Shown here: positions 26,487 through 35,270 of the stretch, in pieces
Layout: every line of letters starts with the position of its first letter
Position numbering within the stretch: position 1 is the first letter of the stretch
From: Paenibacillus sp. FSL H7-0737
GTDB lineage: Bacteria > Bacillota > Bacilli > Paenibacillales > Paenibacillaceae
Assembly: GCF_000758545.1 (NCBI RefSeq)
Contig: NZ_CP009279.1
Coordinates: 5,890,001 to 5,954,000 of the forward strand
Length of the DNA: 64,000 nt
Direction of reading: 5' to 3'
Notes under the pieces: generated by a model
Database searches by the model: none
Told to the model about the DNA's origin: nothing
Seen by the model: only the letters and a program-made list of their open reading frames with translations
Program-made: the position numbers and the translations under genes

Positions 26487-27260
26487 TTACCGCTCTTGGA
26501 TCAGTCCTTCTAGGGTCAACCGGAATCTTTTGCTCTGCTTGTCCCCGATATTAAAAGCTTCATATATTCCTTCATACGTTAGCACCACGGAGTCCGCCTT
26601 CAAAGCATCATTAACGTAAGTTACCTCGGCGTGATCAACATTCCAGCGGTAAATGTAGGCACTCATCGGATTTCCATGCGCGGCTACACCCTCAATAGAT
26701 CCATCCCCATCAACATCCAGCTCATTGGAATGTCCGGTATCTATCTGCAGCAATCCCGAGGGGTTACCACTCTCGTCGATTAAATAATAGTTAGTGAGCG
26801 AATTATTCGCTCCTAGTCCACCGGTGATTTTCAGCACCTTTTCGCTAAAAATCCCCACCACTTCTACCTTGATATCCTCCGGCTGACGATAATTATAAGT
26901 TCCTATCGCCCCTAGACTGTATTGTCCTTTGGAAGTAGAAATTTTGGCATACACGTAGTCTTCGTCACTAACCATCGTATACACTTTCACTTTGACTCCT
27001 CCGAAATTATTCAGCTTCTTCTCTGTAATCAAAGTAGCGCCTGTAGGTGGAGCACTTAGTTGAGAGACTACGGGGATTGTATCCACCAGCATCCACTCCA
27101 GCTTAATGAGGTTAGCAGAGGTGTCTGTTGGCTTCGGTCTTGATGTGTGGTAGTCGTTAGCCGATTGAAGGGGGGTTGGGTCAACCTGATGTTGGCAACC
27201 TGCCAGCAGATTCATTAGAAGCAAAGCTGTCAGCGTAACGGATTTATGTAAAGGAAACAT
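26487..27260 (-). CDS. Putative lipoprotein of unknown function
   Basis: A 257-residue protein with a lipoprotein signal (LLAGC, Cys22) and then a mainly beta-strand extracytoplasmic domain. A DVDGDGSIEG stretch (about residue 190) looks like a calcium-binding loop of the FG-GAP or EF-hand type. I do not recognise the family. It has no operon partner: the SPFH gene is 105 bases downstream on the same strand, with no terminator evident between them, so co-transcription is possible. Confidence 0.75.
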   Translation of the reverse strand: MFPLHKSVTLTALLLMNLLAGCQHQVDPTPLQSANDYHTSRPKPTDTSANLIKLEWMLVDTIPVVSQLSAPPTGATLITEKKLNNFGGVKVKVYTMVSDEDYVYAKISTSKGQYSLGAIGTYNYRQPEDIKVEVVGIFSEKVLKITGGLGANNSLTNYYLIDESGNPSGLLQIDTGHSNELDVDGDGSIEGVAAHGNPMSAYIYRWNVDHAEVTYVNDALKADSVVLTYEGIYEAFNIGDKQSKRFRLTLEGLIQER

Positions 27261-27411
27261 CTCTTATTCACTTCCTATCCTCTTTTTAAAATTAAATCTT
27301 TCAGTAATCATAGATGAAGTTAGAATTTCAAATGTTACTTTTAGGGGGCGGGAGGGTTAATTTATTGTCTTTTGAGGGTATGCATCGATCAAAAAGCTAA
27401 ATTGGGCATAC

Positions 27412-27437
27412 AAAAAACCCGCATCAAATGCGGGTTT
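27412..27437 (-). terminator. Terminator after the LLM oxidoreductase gene
   Basis: AAACCCGCA pairs with TGCGGGTTT and six T residues follow on the minus strand. Confidence 0.9.
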
Positions 27438-27449
27438 GAGAAGAAAGAA

Positions 27450-28448
27450 TCAAGAACCTAGCAGTTCACGCGCCAGTAGTCGGTAAACCTCTAGACGTTT
27501 CTCCTGCGAATGCGGAATGCTGCATATCATCGCTTCCTGGAAACCATATTGAGCTTGTTCTTCTTGCAAGCGTACGGCGATGTCTTTGACCGCACCAACC
27601 AAATGAATCTTACGGCTTTCCTTGATTGACATCCGGTCAATTTCCGATAACGATATGTTCTGAGCTTCTTCTGGTGTCAGCACCTGAGTAATTCTGCCCT
27701 TGCTCATCATCAACCGAAAAATATCCTGCGGTAATGCCTCATACTCAGCTTCTTCCTTCGTTTCTGCTGTGGTTACCATATAGGATACACTAATCTCAGG
27801 TTTGTCCATGAAGATAGAAGGCTGGTAGTTATTCCGATATTCATCCAAAATCTCATTACTCATCGCACCATTAAAAAATTGCGCAAAGGAGTATCCGACT
27901 CCCATCTGTGCTGCTTTTCGCGCACTGTTGCCGCTCGAGCCTAACAACCACACTTCAGGGAGCGCCACCTTCGTTGGAGCGGCAAGATTTTTGGCATACA
28001 ACTCACTTTCCGGAATCTGATCACTAAGCAACTGCATAGTAATGCCAAGCTTATCATACATGTTATGCAGCATTAACTCGCGGCCTTCAGACAGAGCGTA
28101 CATAGCACTTGTATCGCCACCAGGAGCTCGTCCCACACCGAAATCTATTCTCCCCGGGGTAAAAGCACTTAACGTTTTAAATACTTCCGCCAGCTTAAGC
28201 GGAGAATAATGCATCATCATAACACCGCCGGTGCCGATTCGAATACGGTTGGTCTTAGCGGCTAAACGGGCTGCCGTTACTTCCGGAGCTGAGCTAGCAA
28301 ATGTATTTCCGCCATGGTGCTCTGCCATCCACATTCTGCTATATCCCAACTCATCTGCTAAAATAGCTAGTTCTTCTGCTTTATTCAGAGCACCTTCCGC
28401 TGTGTTACCACTTGTCACGGGTGCCTGATCCAATACGCTTAATCTCAT
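27450..28448 (-). CDS. LLM-class (luciferase-like) flavin-dependent oxidoreductase
   Basis: A 332-residue bacterial-luciferase-like TIM barrel, opening with LSVLDQAPV and containing AEELAILADELGYSRMWMAEHHG and TGGVMMMHYSPLK, typical of the MsnO8/YvbT subgroup. These enzymes use reduced flavin. The substrate cannot be told from the sequence. It follows the Rrf2-type regulator gene after 21 bases, so the two are almost certainly one operon and the oxidoreductase is probably induced by the signal the regulator senses. Confidence 0.9.
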   Translation of the reverse strand: MRLSVLDQAPVTSGNTAEGALNKAEELAILADELGYSRMWMAEHHGGNTFASSAPEVTAARLAAKTNRIRIGTGGVMMMHYSPLKLAEVFKTLSAFTPGRIDFGVGRAPGGDTSAMYALSEGRELMLHNMYDKLGITMQLLSDQIPESELYAKNLAAPTKVALPEVWLLGSSGNSARKAAQMGVGYSFAQFFNGAMSNEILDEYRNNYQPSIFMDKPEISVSYMVTTAETKEEAEYEALPQDIFRLMMSKGRITQVLTPEEAQNISLSEIDRMSIKESRKIHLVGAVKDIAVRLQEEQAQYGFQEAMICSIPHSQEKRLEVYRLLARELLGS

Positions 28449-28469
28449 GCGAATACATCCCTTCTTTGG

Positions 28470-28952
28470 TTAGATGACCATTTTATTGCTGATCCATTCC
28501 TCTAAGGCTGCAATCTTATCTTTAAAGCGCTCACCACGCATTTCCTCCGACAACGAAGCAATAGTTTCCCGCTTTAATACAGCTTTCCAAGAGGATTCAG
28601 CTTCTTCCATCAGATTGGTTAACAGGCAGCAGCTATCTTCTTTCTCTAAATCCAACATGTCTACCAGAATACCATTGGATGAATACAGCGACTGCTGTCC
28701 TTCCACCGCAAGGTAAACGTCATATACACGAATATCTTCAGGTCTCTTCTTTAATTTAAAGCCACCTTTAATGCCGGGAACAGACGTGATGATGTCTGCG
28801 GTTACCAGCTTTCTTAACAGTTTCTGAAAATAGGTCGCCGATGCTCCGAGCTGCTGGCTAATCGCTTCTCCAGACAACACCGCTTTGTCCGGCAGCATGT
28901 TAAGCAGAACCAGTGCATACACTGACTGTTCCACCCCTGTTTTCATATGCAT
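28470..28952 (-). CDS. Rrf2-family transcriptional regulator
   Basis: About 160 residues with an N-terminal winged helix-turn-helix (VEQSVYALVLLNML, SGEAISQQLGASATYFQKLLRKL) and the GIKGGFKL wing. The Fe-S or thiol-sensing members have three Cys in the later part. Here a CC pair (EDSCCLL) is present, so a thiol or metal sensor is possible but not certain. The ATG at 28952 is chosen for the GAGG site eight bases upstream. An upstream palindrome at 29010-29042 suggests autoregulation. Confidence 0.88.
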   Translation of the reverse strand: MHMKTGVEQSVYALVLLNMLPDKAVLSGEAISQQLGASATYFQKLLRKLVTADIITSVPGIKGGFKLKKRPEDIRVYDVYLAVEGQQSLYSSNGILVDMLDLEKEDSCCLLTNLMEEAESSWKAVLKRETIASLSEEMRGERFKDKIAALEEWISNKMVI

Positions 28953-29009
28953 GTACAGCACCTCGATCTACATAAATTGCTTAATATAAACTGTAGACTA
29001 TACCACCGC

Positions 29010-29042
29010 GTATAAAGCGGATAAACATTATCCACTTTATAC
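29010..29042. promoter_or_regulatory. Palindromic operator upstream of the Rrf2 gene
   Basis: A 33-base inverted repeat, GTATAAAG-GGATAA and its mirror TTATCC-CTTTATAC around a 3-base centre, 58 bases upstream of the chosen start. A good candidate for the binding site of the Rrf2 protein. Confidence 0.65.
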
Positions 29043-29104
29043 TTTATATCAGTTTGCACCAAAAGTAAAACCCTGCTCGTCTTCTCTTACAGTTAATATC
29101 TGCT

Positions 29105-29140
29105 ATAAAAAAAAGATCGCGCATATAGCGCAATCTTTTT
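29105..29140 (-). terminator. Terminator after the SulP gene
   Basis: AAGATTGCGC pairs with GCGCGATCTT and eight T residues follow on the minus strand. Confidence 0.88.
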
Positions 29141-30579
29141 CATATGGATAGTCCCACCCGCTGAACCAGCTGTGAGCTCTGATCATTAAGTCCGGTAATG
29201 GTGACTTTTTTGCCACGCACGGCGTATTTGCTCATCGTCTTCGCTATGGCATGAACTGCGGATTGGTCCCACACATGGGAATGTGAAAAATCGATAATAA
29301 TATGATCGGGATCGCTATCGTAGGCGAATTCATGAATGAAGTGGCTTGTCGTGCCGAAGAACAGCTGGCCGGTAACCGCATATGTTTTGGAAGAGGCAGC
29401 TTCCTGAACTGTTAGACGGATCGAAGCTATTTTCCAAGCAAACGTTAAAGCACTTAGCAGAACCCCAAACAAAACGCCAATAGAAAGATTGTCTGTAGCC
29501 ACCACGGTGACAACCGTCACAATCATAACCAACGCATCGCTAAGCGGAACACGGGTTAGAGATTTAAGCGAGCCCCATTCAAAGGTGCTGATACAGACCA
29601 TTATCATTACGCCAACGAGCGCGCCCATCGGAATCTGCTTAACCACATCGCCAAGTACGATAATTAGGAACAATAAAAAGATCCCTGATACAAACGTGGA
29701 CAGACGCGTGCGTCCTCCTGACTTCATGTTAAACATTGACTGGCCAATCATCGCACAGCCTGCCATCCCTCCGAAAAAACCAGTGACTACATTCGCCAGC
29801 CCCTGTCCCTTCGCCTCTCTGTTCTTATCACTACCTGTGCCCGTAATATCGTCTATTAAGGTGGCAGTCATCAGTGATTCCAATAATCCAACTACGGCCA
29901 GCGAGAGTGAATATGGCAAAATAATAAGCAGCGTATCCAGCGTGAACGGGATCTGCGGTAAATGGAATAGTGGCAAAGTTGCTGTAATATTCCCCATATC
30001 CCCTACGGTTCTTACGTCCAGATGAAGAGCGATGCTAAGAATAGAAACGATAACAATCGCTACAAGCGCTGAGGGTACGGCTTTGGTAAACCGAGGAACC
30101 GTATAGATAATAAGCAATGTCAGAGCTACCAGTCCATACATCACCCAGCCTTGTCCCTTAAAATGGGTAAACTGCGCCATGAAAATCAGTATCGCCAGCG
30201 CGTTGACAAACCCCGTCATGACCGGCTGTGGCAAAAAAGTGATGAATCGGCCCAGCTTTAGCATCCCCATCAATATCTGAAACACACCAGCCAGTACAGT
30301 TGCCGCGAACAGATACTCTATTCCATGCTCTAGTACGAGACTTCCGACTAATAGGGCCATAGCCCCTGTAGCCGCCGAGATCATTCCGGGTCTGCCTCCG
30401 GCAAGTGCGGTTACAATTGCAATACAAAAAGAGGCATATAAACCAACCATCGGACTTACTCCTGCCAAGATCGAAAAAGCGATCGCTTCAGGAATCAGTG
30501 CAACGGCTACGGTCATCCCCGATAAAATATCGGTTCGAGTGTTAGAAAACCACCCATTATTTAAGGTAAGCTGCTTCAA
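29140..30579 (-). CDS. SulP-family anion transporter with STAS domain
   Basis: A 479-residue transporter with about 12 to 14 membrane segments and a C-terminal STAS domain (about 385-475, IIIDFSHSHVWDQSAVHAI). The N-terminal signature ALIPEAIAFSILAGVSPMVGLYA is typical of SulP. The family moves sulfate, bicarbonate or other anions in exchange or with sodium. The short length and lack of a sulfate-gene context leave the substrate open. TTG start after AGGAGG with a ten-base spacer. A weak cre-like 14-mer lies at 30707-30720. Confidence 0.88.
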   Translation of the reverse strand: MKQLTLNNGWFSNTRTDILSGMTVAVALIPEAIAFSILAGVSPMVGLYASFCIAIVTALAGGRPGMISAATGAMALLVGSLVLEHGIEYLFAATVLAGVFQILMGMLKLGRFITFLPQPVMTGFVNALAILIFMAQFTHFKGQGWVMYGLVALTLLIIYTVPRFTKAVPSALVAIVIVSILSIALHLDVRTVGDMGNITATLPLFHLPQIPFTLDTLLIILPYSLSLAVVGLLESLMTATLIDDITGTGSDKNREAKGQGLANVVTGFFGGMAGCAMIGQSMFNMKSGGRTRLSTFVSGIFLLFLIIVLGDVVKQIPMGALVGVMIMVCISTFEWGSLKSLTRVPLSDALVMIVTVVTVVATDNLSIGVLFGVLLSALTFAWKIASIRLTVQEAASSKTYAVTGQLFFGTTSHFIHEFAYDSDPDHIIIDFSHSHVWDQSAVHAIAKTMSKYAVRGKKVTITGLNDQSSQLVQRVGLSI

Positions 30580-30706
30580 AATCTAATTTCCTCCTGTGAC
30601 TAATAAGGTATATAGGCCTTTTCAAAAAGACCCGGGGCCGGTGCAACGCTAATGTTCCTTATTGTACTCGACCCGCCTTCACCTTCACAAAAAGATTAGA
30701 TAGACT

Positions 30707-30720
30707 TGTAAGCGCTTATT
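30707..30720. promoter_or_regulatory. Weak cre-like site upstream of the SulP gene
   Basis: TGTAAGCGCTTATT matches the CcpA consensus at 12 of 14 positions. It lies 128 bases upstream of the SulP start and 55 bases from the aroA-type stop codon. Confidence 0.3.
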
Positions 30721-30774
30721 CACCTCATTTTCTAGCCAATCCTTGAAATATCATTCAAATTCTATATTTCTAGA

Positions 30775-31851
30775 TTACCGGTATAGTCCGGAAGCTTTCA
30801 CTTCATTAAAGAAGTTGTTGAACTCATCAATATTCAGCTGCTGCGCAGCATCGGACAACGCAGTTGCAGGATCAGGATGAACCTCGACCATAATACCATC
30901 GGCCCCAGCTGCGAGTGCGGCTTTTGCACAAGGGATAAGAATATCTTTGCGTCCTGTGGAGTGAGTAACATCGACCAATACTGGCAGATGGCATTCCTGC
31001 TTAAGAATAGGCACTGCTGAGATATCGAGCGTGTTGCGGGTCGCTTTTTCATACGTACGAATTCCGCGTTCAATCAACATGATTTGTGTATTACCACGAG
31101 ACATGATGTATTCCGCTGCATGTATGAATTCATCGAGCGTAGCAGCCAATCCGCGTTTCAGCAGCACAGGCTTATTGACTTCTCCGACCGCTTTAAGCAG
31201 CTCAAAATTATGCATGTTCCGTGCACCGATCTGGATAATATCTACATAATCTAAGGACTCTTCAATATGTCTTGGATCTACAATTTCACTGATGGTCAGC
31301 AGACCATAATCATTTGCAGCTTCACGTAATATTCTTAGACCGTCCATACCTAGACCTTGGAAATCATAAGGAGAAGTCCGCGGCTTGAAGGCACCTCCAC
31401 GCATAACACGTACACCAGCTTTTTGCAGGGCTGCAGCTACGGTGCGGGTCTGTAGTTCACTTTCCACAGAGCAAGGACCAGCTACCATCAATGAAGAAGA
31501 ACCGCCAACAGTAACATCTCCCGGCAGAACAATCACAGTGTCTTCTTTGTGACTCTTACGCGCTACTAGTAAAGTTTTTTTATGTTCATCGGATTGTAAG
31601 TCCAGAGATGCTGAAAAAATTTGTTTGAAGAGGCTGCGGATAGTTCCGTTAGTGAAAGGTCCTTTGTTGCTCGCTACGAGCTGATCAAGCATTTTCTTTT
31701 CACGTTCTGGATCGAATTTAGGCACACCTTGCTTTTCTTTAACTACTCCAATCTCCTGTACAATTTTAGCCCGCTCGGAGATCAGCTCCAGCAATTGCCC
31801 ATTAATTTCATCCAGACGACCTCTAAGAACATCCAATTCCACGTTACTCAT
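30775..31851 (-). CDS. aroA: Bifunctional chorismate mutase / DAHP synthase
   Basis: A 358-residue fusion protein. Residues 1-85 form an AroQ-type chorismate mutase helix domain (RGRLDEINGQLLELISERAKI). Residues 105-358 form a type I-beta DAHP synthase barrel (VAGPCSVES, RGGAFKPRTSPYDFQG, LKRGLAATLDEF). It catalyses the first step of the shikimate pathway, and the mutase domain normally also acts as the feedback-sensing site for chorismate or prephenate. It is preceded by a T-box leader whose specifier reads UUC. The symbol follows Bacillus usage. Confidence 0.94.
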   Translation of the reverse strand: MSNVELDVLRGRLDEINGQLLELISERAKIVQEIGVVKEKQGVPKFDPEREKKMLDQLVASNKGPFTNGTIRSLFKQIFSASLDLQSDEHKKTLLVARKSHKEDTVIVLPGDVTVGGSSSLMVAGPCSVESELQTRTVAAALQKAGVRVMRGGAFKPRTSPYDFQGLGMDGLRILREAANDYGLLTISEIVDPRHIEESLDYVDIIQIGARNMHNFELLKAVGEVNKPVLLKRGLAATLDEFIHAAEYIMSRGNTQIMLIERGIRTYEKATRNTLDISAVPILKQECHLPVLVDVTHSTGRKDILIPCAKAALAAGADGIMVEVHPDPATALSDAAQQLNIDEFNNFFNEVKASGLYR

Positions 31852-31884
31852 TACCCTTCCACTCCCTCTTCTTATTTATAATTT

Positions 31885-32205
31885 GAAACGCAAAAAGGCC
31901 CCGCGTCGCAAGGGACGAGGAGCCGTGGTACCACCCTTATTTAGAATTAACCCTTAAACTAGCACAAAGGAATAGAAAATCGGATTCCCTCGAATAAAGA
32001 TTAACTCTATCTTAAACCCGGTAACGCGGGGCGCGGGCCTCCCTACTCATACCTGTCACGACCTGTGACAAACTACTTCAGGGGCCGACTCGGAAGTGAA
32101 CTTCGGCATTAATCGTCTCATGAGGGTGCTCTCAGTCTCCGGCACACCTTCCCTGTTAAGATCCGCTATAATGCTTACTCTCTTCGTCATAGTCTTATTT
32201 ATGTC
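31885..32205 (-). promoter_or_regulatory. T-box leader of the DAHP synthase gene, Phe (UUC) specifier
   Basis: On the minus strand the conserved T-box sequence AGGGTGGTACCACGG (near 31923-31937) is followed by a terminator stem (CCTCGTCCC/GACGCGGGG) and TTTTT at 31892-31896. Stem I is visible: GAGAGTAAGCATTA pairs through GCATTA/TAATGC. The 3' side of the specifier loop then reads CGAAGTTCA, so the codon aligned with other T-boxes is UUC at 32098-32100. Uncharged tRNA-Phe would favour antitermination. This is inferred from alignment by eye with the Gln T-box at 55.5 kb. Confidence 0.85.
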
Positions 32206-32422
32206 AGCGCGTCTTTTGCGCTGGTTTCTGCTATCTTAATCAAAAAATGTTTCCGATGCAAGATAATAATGGAACGCTGAGTAGCTTTAACGCAATAAAA
32301 TCATATGAGATACAATTATTCTTATAACAACTCGCTAGAATAGGCTTTGAAGTATGAAATAACCCATACCCATACTATTCTGCCACTGCTTAAAAGGTTC
32401 CAATCCCTTTCTATGTATGAAG

Positions 32423-32451
32423 TTGACAGCGATATTTTGATTGTTTACAAT
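32423..32451 (+). promoter_or_regulatory. Sigma-A-type promoter of the glutathione peroxidase gene
   Basis: TTGACA at 32423-32428, a 17-base spacer and TACAAT at 32446-32451. The start codon lies about 80 bases downstream. Confidence 0.7.
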
Positions 32452-32531
32452 TAAATCATTGAAAATATTTCCTGTTCTTATTCACTGGCAGCTTTAGCGT
32501 TGACAATACATAACTGAAGGGATGTAGCAGC

Positions 32532-33077
32532 ATGAGCATTTATCCATATACAGCACGCAGTATTCGAGGAAAAGAGATCGAACTAGAGGAATACAAAGGT
32601 AAAGTACTTTTGATTGTGAATACAGCAAGTAAGTGTGGGTTTACCCACCAATACTCCGACCTGCAAAAGCTCTATGAGCGATACGAAGATCGCGGCTTCC
32701 AAATTCTCGGTTTCCCTTCCAATCAGTTCGGGGAGCAGGAACCTGGCAGCAATGAAGAAGTGAATGTATTTTGCCAAATCAATTACGGCGTTACGTTCCC
32801 TCTCTTTGAGAAGGTTGAAGTAAAGGGCGAAAATAAACATCCCCTCTTCACTCACCTTACTGAGCAGGCTGGATTTGAAGGCTTCGACATGAACCATTCT
32901 TCAGGAAAGCTGCTTCAAAGCATGCTTGAGAGCAAAGATCCGGAAGCACTGAACAATGACGAAATCAAATGGAACTTTACTAAATTTCTAATTGATCGCG
33001 AAGGCAATGTAATTACAAGATTTGAATCTACTGTAGATCCGCTGGATATTGAGCCAGCGATCGAAGCACTGCTATAG
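32532..33077 (+). CDS. Glutathione peroxidase family protein (Cys type)
   Basis: A 181-residue thiol peroxidase of the BsaA group. The catalytic site uses Cys35 (NTASKCGFT) rather than selenocysteine. The Gln and Trp partners are in FPSNQFGEQEPGS and WNFTKFLID. In bacilli such enzymes usually draw electrons from thioredoxin and detoxify peroxides. It is about 20 residues longer than the commonest form, mainly from an insert around SGKLLQSMLESKDPEALNN. Single gene with its own promoter and terminator. Confidence 0.93.
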   Translation: MSIYPYTARSIRGKEIELEEYKGKVLLIVNTASKCGFTHQYSDLQKLYERYEDRGFQILGFPSNQFGEQEPGSNEEVNVFCQINYGVTFPLFEKVEVKGENKHPLFTHLTEQAGFEGFDMNHSSGKLLQSMLESKDPEALNNDEIKWNFTKFLIDREGNVITRFESTVDPLDIEPAIEALL

Positions 33078-33120
33078 ATTTTTTTAGATATGTACGGAAC
33101 TAATGATATTAACTTAAAGC

Positions 33121-33225
33121 ACAGTAGTCACTGCGGTGAATAATTGGACTTCCGGCCGCTGTTGTCCCCAGATTTCTTGATTGAAACCGCTCTTCGCGGT
33201 GGAAATCCCGGGACAAAGGCCTACA
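33121..33225. repeat. Family A hairpin repeat between gpx and the ferredoxin gene
   Basis: AGTCACTGCGGTGAATAATT is followed by GGACTTCCGGCCGCTG. The inner helix TTGTCCC...GGGACAA encloses AACCGCTCTTCGCGGT. Compared with the copy at 6950-7050 the inner helix changes on both sides and still pairs, which suggests that the structure is maintained. Confidence 0.65.
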
Positions 33226-33251
33226 TAGATTGAATTTCTATACAACAATAA

Positions 33252-33283
33252 GCCGCCCAGACTCCAACTCTGGGCGGCTTTTT
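33252..33283 (+). terminator. Terminator between convergent gpx and ferredoxin genes
   Basis: GCCGCCCAGA pairs with TCTGGGCGGC, followed by TTTTT on the plus strand. It overlaps the very end of the minus-strand ferredoxin gene. Confidence 0.88.
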
Positions 33284-33624
33284 CACGTACGGTACTGCTC
33301 GGTAAACACTTCAAAATAAGGTGTGGTATCCCTTTCAGCCATTGAGCCATTAGCGCCCGGTCCCCAGCCGATCTCAGCCCGCCAGCTCCCTAGCAACCCT
33401 GTCTGGATTAACGCCTCCTCATTTACACCGATAAGCTGATCTGCCTGTGGCGCTACATAAAGTGCATCTACAGGGCAATAAGCTTCACACATAAAACAAG
33501 TCTGGCAATCTTCCTGACGCGCAATAACCGGAATCTTCCCCTGCATTTCGAATACGTTTGTGGGACATACTTTCGTGCACAGTTTACAACCCACGCAGCG
33601 TTCCATGCTGATTAGTTCGATCAT
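33283..33624 (-). CDS. Ferredoxin-type protein with two 4Fe-4S motifs (AprB-like), module 1
   Basis: A 113-residue iron-sulfur protein with CVGCKLCTKVCP and CQTCFMCEAYCP, then a tail containing a W-G-P-G segment. The Cys spacing and the tail resemble the beta subunit of adenylylsulfate reductase. It overlaps the flavoprotein gene by four bases (ATGA), so the two are translationally coupled and probably form a heterodimer in which the clusters pass electrons to FAD. A paralogue with the same arrangement lies at 36378-36710. Confidence 0.88.
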   Translation of the reverse strand: MIELISMERCVGCKLCTKVCPTNVFEMQGKIPVIARQEDCQTCFMCEAYCPVDALYVAPQADQLIGVNEEALIQTGLLGSWRAEIGWGPGANGSMAERDTTPYFEVFTEQYRT

Positions 33625-35231
33625 ATCGCCTGCCCCTCCTTTAGTAGATTCAGTTCATGAGCATGGGGCACAGCCTCGGTACCGATGCTTATTTGCTCTA
33701 TACCGGATACAATCAGCCGGTGGGTTTGACGCGGATCAAGCTCCGGATATTCCGCGAGCTTTTGCAAGCCGCGCGTCTCCTTCCGGGCCAGCGCGGCGGT
33801 GTACATCCATCTGCCGACCGCGAGCATAGCCGCGGCTTCGCGTGCTTGCACGATGCCCTGTACGGTGGCGGGAACGCGCCCGTTCAACAAGGGCATCAAG
33901 GCATTCAGCCGCTTCAAGGCTGAAGAAATGCCCGGCTCGCTGCGGAAATAATTAATCTGCAGCGGTAAGATTTCACGCTGGATCGCCGCGACTAGCGGCT
34001 TCACCTCCAGCGTTTCCGAGGTGTCGGTGCCGGCCGCCAGACCGTAGCGTCCCGCTGCGGTCAGGTTGCGGCTGTTCGCCTGCCCTCGGCTGGACCGCGC
34101 ATGCTGCGCGGCTCCCTGGCCTGCCCAGCTTCCGCTGCATATGGCCCAGGAAGCGTTATAAGCCCCGCCGCCGGAGATGGCGCCGGTCACTTTCTCGCGC
34201 GATGCGGCATCTCCGGCCGCATAGAGTCCGGGCACGGTCGTCCGGCAGTCCGTGCCCGTAAGGCGCAGACCCCCAGTGCCGCGCATCGTGCCCTCATAGC
34301 GCAGGGTGAGCGGGAATTTCTGCTTAAACGCATCAATTCCCGCCCGCTCCAGCGGCATAAAGAAAATCGGATGCGCTTTTCGCAGAAAATCCTGTTTCTC
34401 CGCTGTATCTGCCAGATCGAGCGAAGCATAAACCGGCCCCTTGAGCATCATTTCAGGGATGCTGCCAAAAGTTCGATCCCCTTTATGCAACGGATGACCG
34501 TCCGCATCATAAAGCGTAGCCCACGCTAGCATACGGCCACGTGTTACCGTTCCATCTGCAAAGCTCGGAGCGTACTGACGGCTGAATTCCATGCCTGACA
34601 AATCAGCTCCCACCTCAGCGGACATCAACAGCCCTTCGCCTGTCAATACGTTGCAGCCAAGACCTTTGCTGAGAAAAGCACAGCCTCCGGTTGCCATCAC
34701 AACGGCATTGGCCTTTACTTCCCAAGACTCCCCTGTCAGACGGTTGATCCCACGCGCCCCGCCAACCCCATGTTCATCATGAAGAAGCTCTAGCGCTGGC
34801 GACTGATCGAGGATCGTGACTCCCGCTTTGCGGACAACTCTTCGCATAATCCTCATGTACTCTGGTCCATGCAGATGTGTACGCAGCGAGTTACCTTCTT
34901 CATCCTTCGGAAAAGGATACCCCCACTTCTCAACTAGAGCCAGATTCTGCTCTACCTGATCCAGCACGCGGTGAATCCAAGCGTTCTCCGACAGATATCC
35001 ACCAGATTTTAGTCTGGATTGAACCGCCTGCTCACGCAGCTCGGCAATTGGAGGGATAACGAGCAGCGTTGTACCGCCCGGAGCAGTGGCGCCGCTTGTG
35101 CCCAAGTAGCCCTTATCGGCCAAGACTACCTTTGCACCTTGCGACGCTGCACTCCATGCCGCCCAAGCTCCTGCGGGACCTCCGCCAAGCACGAGCACAT
35201 CCACTGTCATTTCCTTCTTAAGCTGCGACAT
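33621..35231 (-). CDS. FAD-dependent oxidoreductase (AprA/fumarate-reductase-like), module 1
   Basis: A 536-residue flavoprotein with the N-terminal FAD motif VLGGGPAGAWAAWSA, LADKGYLGTSGATAPGG and the late FAD motif GLYAAGDAASREKVTGA. The fold is that of succinate dehydrogenase/fumarate reductase flavoproteins, and the ferredoxin partner points to the AprA branch. True AprA reduces or oxidises adenylylsulfate. No sat or qmo genes are present here, so another substrate is likely. The ATG at 35231 is chosen for the GGGAGG site upstream. The stretch 33750-34200 is clearly richer in GC than the surroundings. Confidence 0.88.
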   Translation of the reverse strand: MSQLKKEMTVDVLVLGGGPAGAWAAWSAASQGAKVVLADKGYLGTSGATAPGGTTLLVIPPIAELREQAVQSRLKSGGYLSENAWIHRVLDQVEQNLALVEKWGYPFPKDEEGNSLRTHLHGPEYMRIMRRVVRKAGVTILDQSPALELLHDEHGVGGARGINRLTGESWEVKANAVVMATGGCAFLSKGLGCNVLTGEGLLMSAEVGADLSGMEFSRQYAPSFADGTVTRGRMLAWATLYDADGHPLHKGDRTFGSIPEMMLKGPVYASLDLADTAEKQDFLRKAHPIFFMPLERAGIDAFKQKFPLTLRYEGTMRGTGGLRLTGTDCRTTVPGLYAAGDAASREKVTGAISGGGAYNASWAICSGSWAGQGAAQHARSSRGQANSRNLTAAGRYGLAAGTDTSETLEVKPLVAAIQREILPLQINYFRSEPGISSALKRLNALMPLLNGRVPATVQGIVQAREAAAMLAVGRWMYTAALARKETRGLQKLAEYPELDPRQTHRLIVSGIEQISIGTEAVPHAHELNLLKEGQAI

Positions 35232-35270
35232 ATCTTTTCCTCCCAAGCATTTGCGCTTTCCAAGCAATTG

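Noticed and set aside
34101..34529. Open frames in both directions within the GC-rich part of the flavoprotein gene
   Set aside because: High GC reduces stop codons in all frames. Only the flavoprotein frame has motifs and a ribosome binding site.
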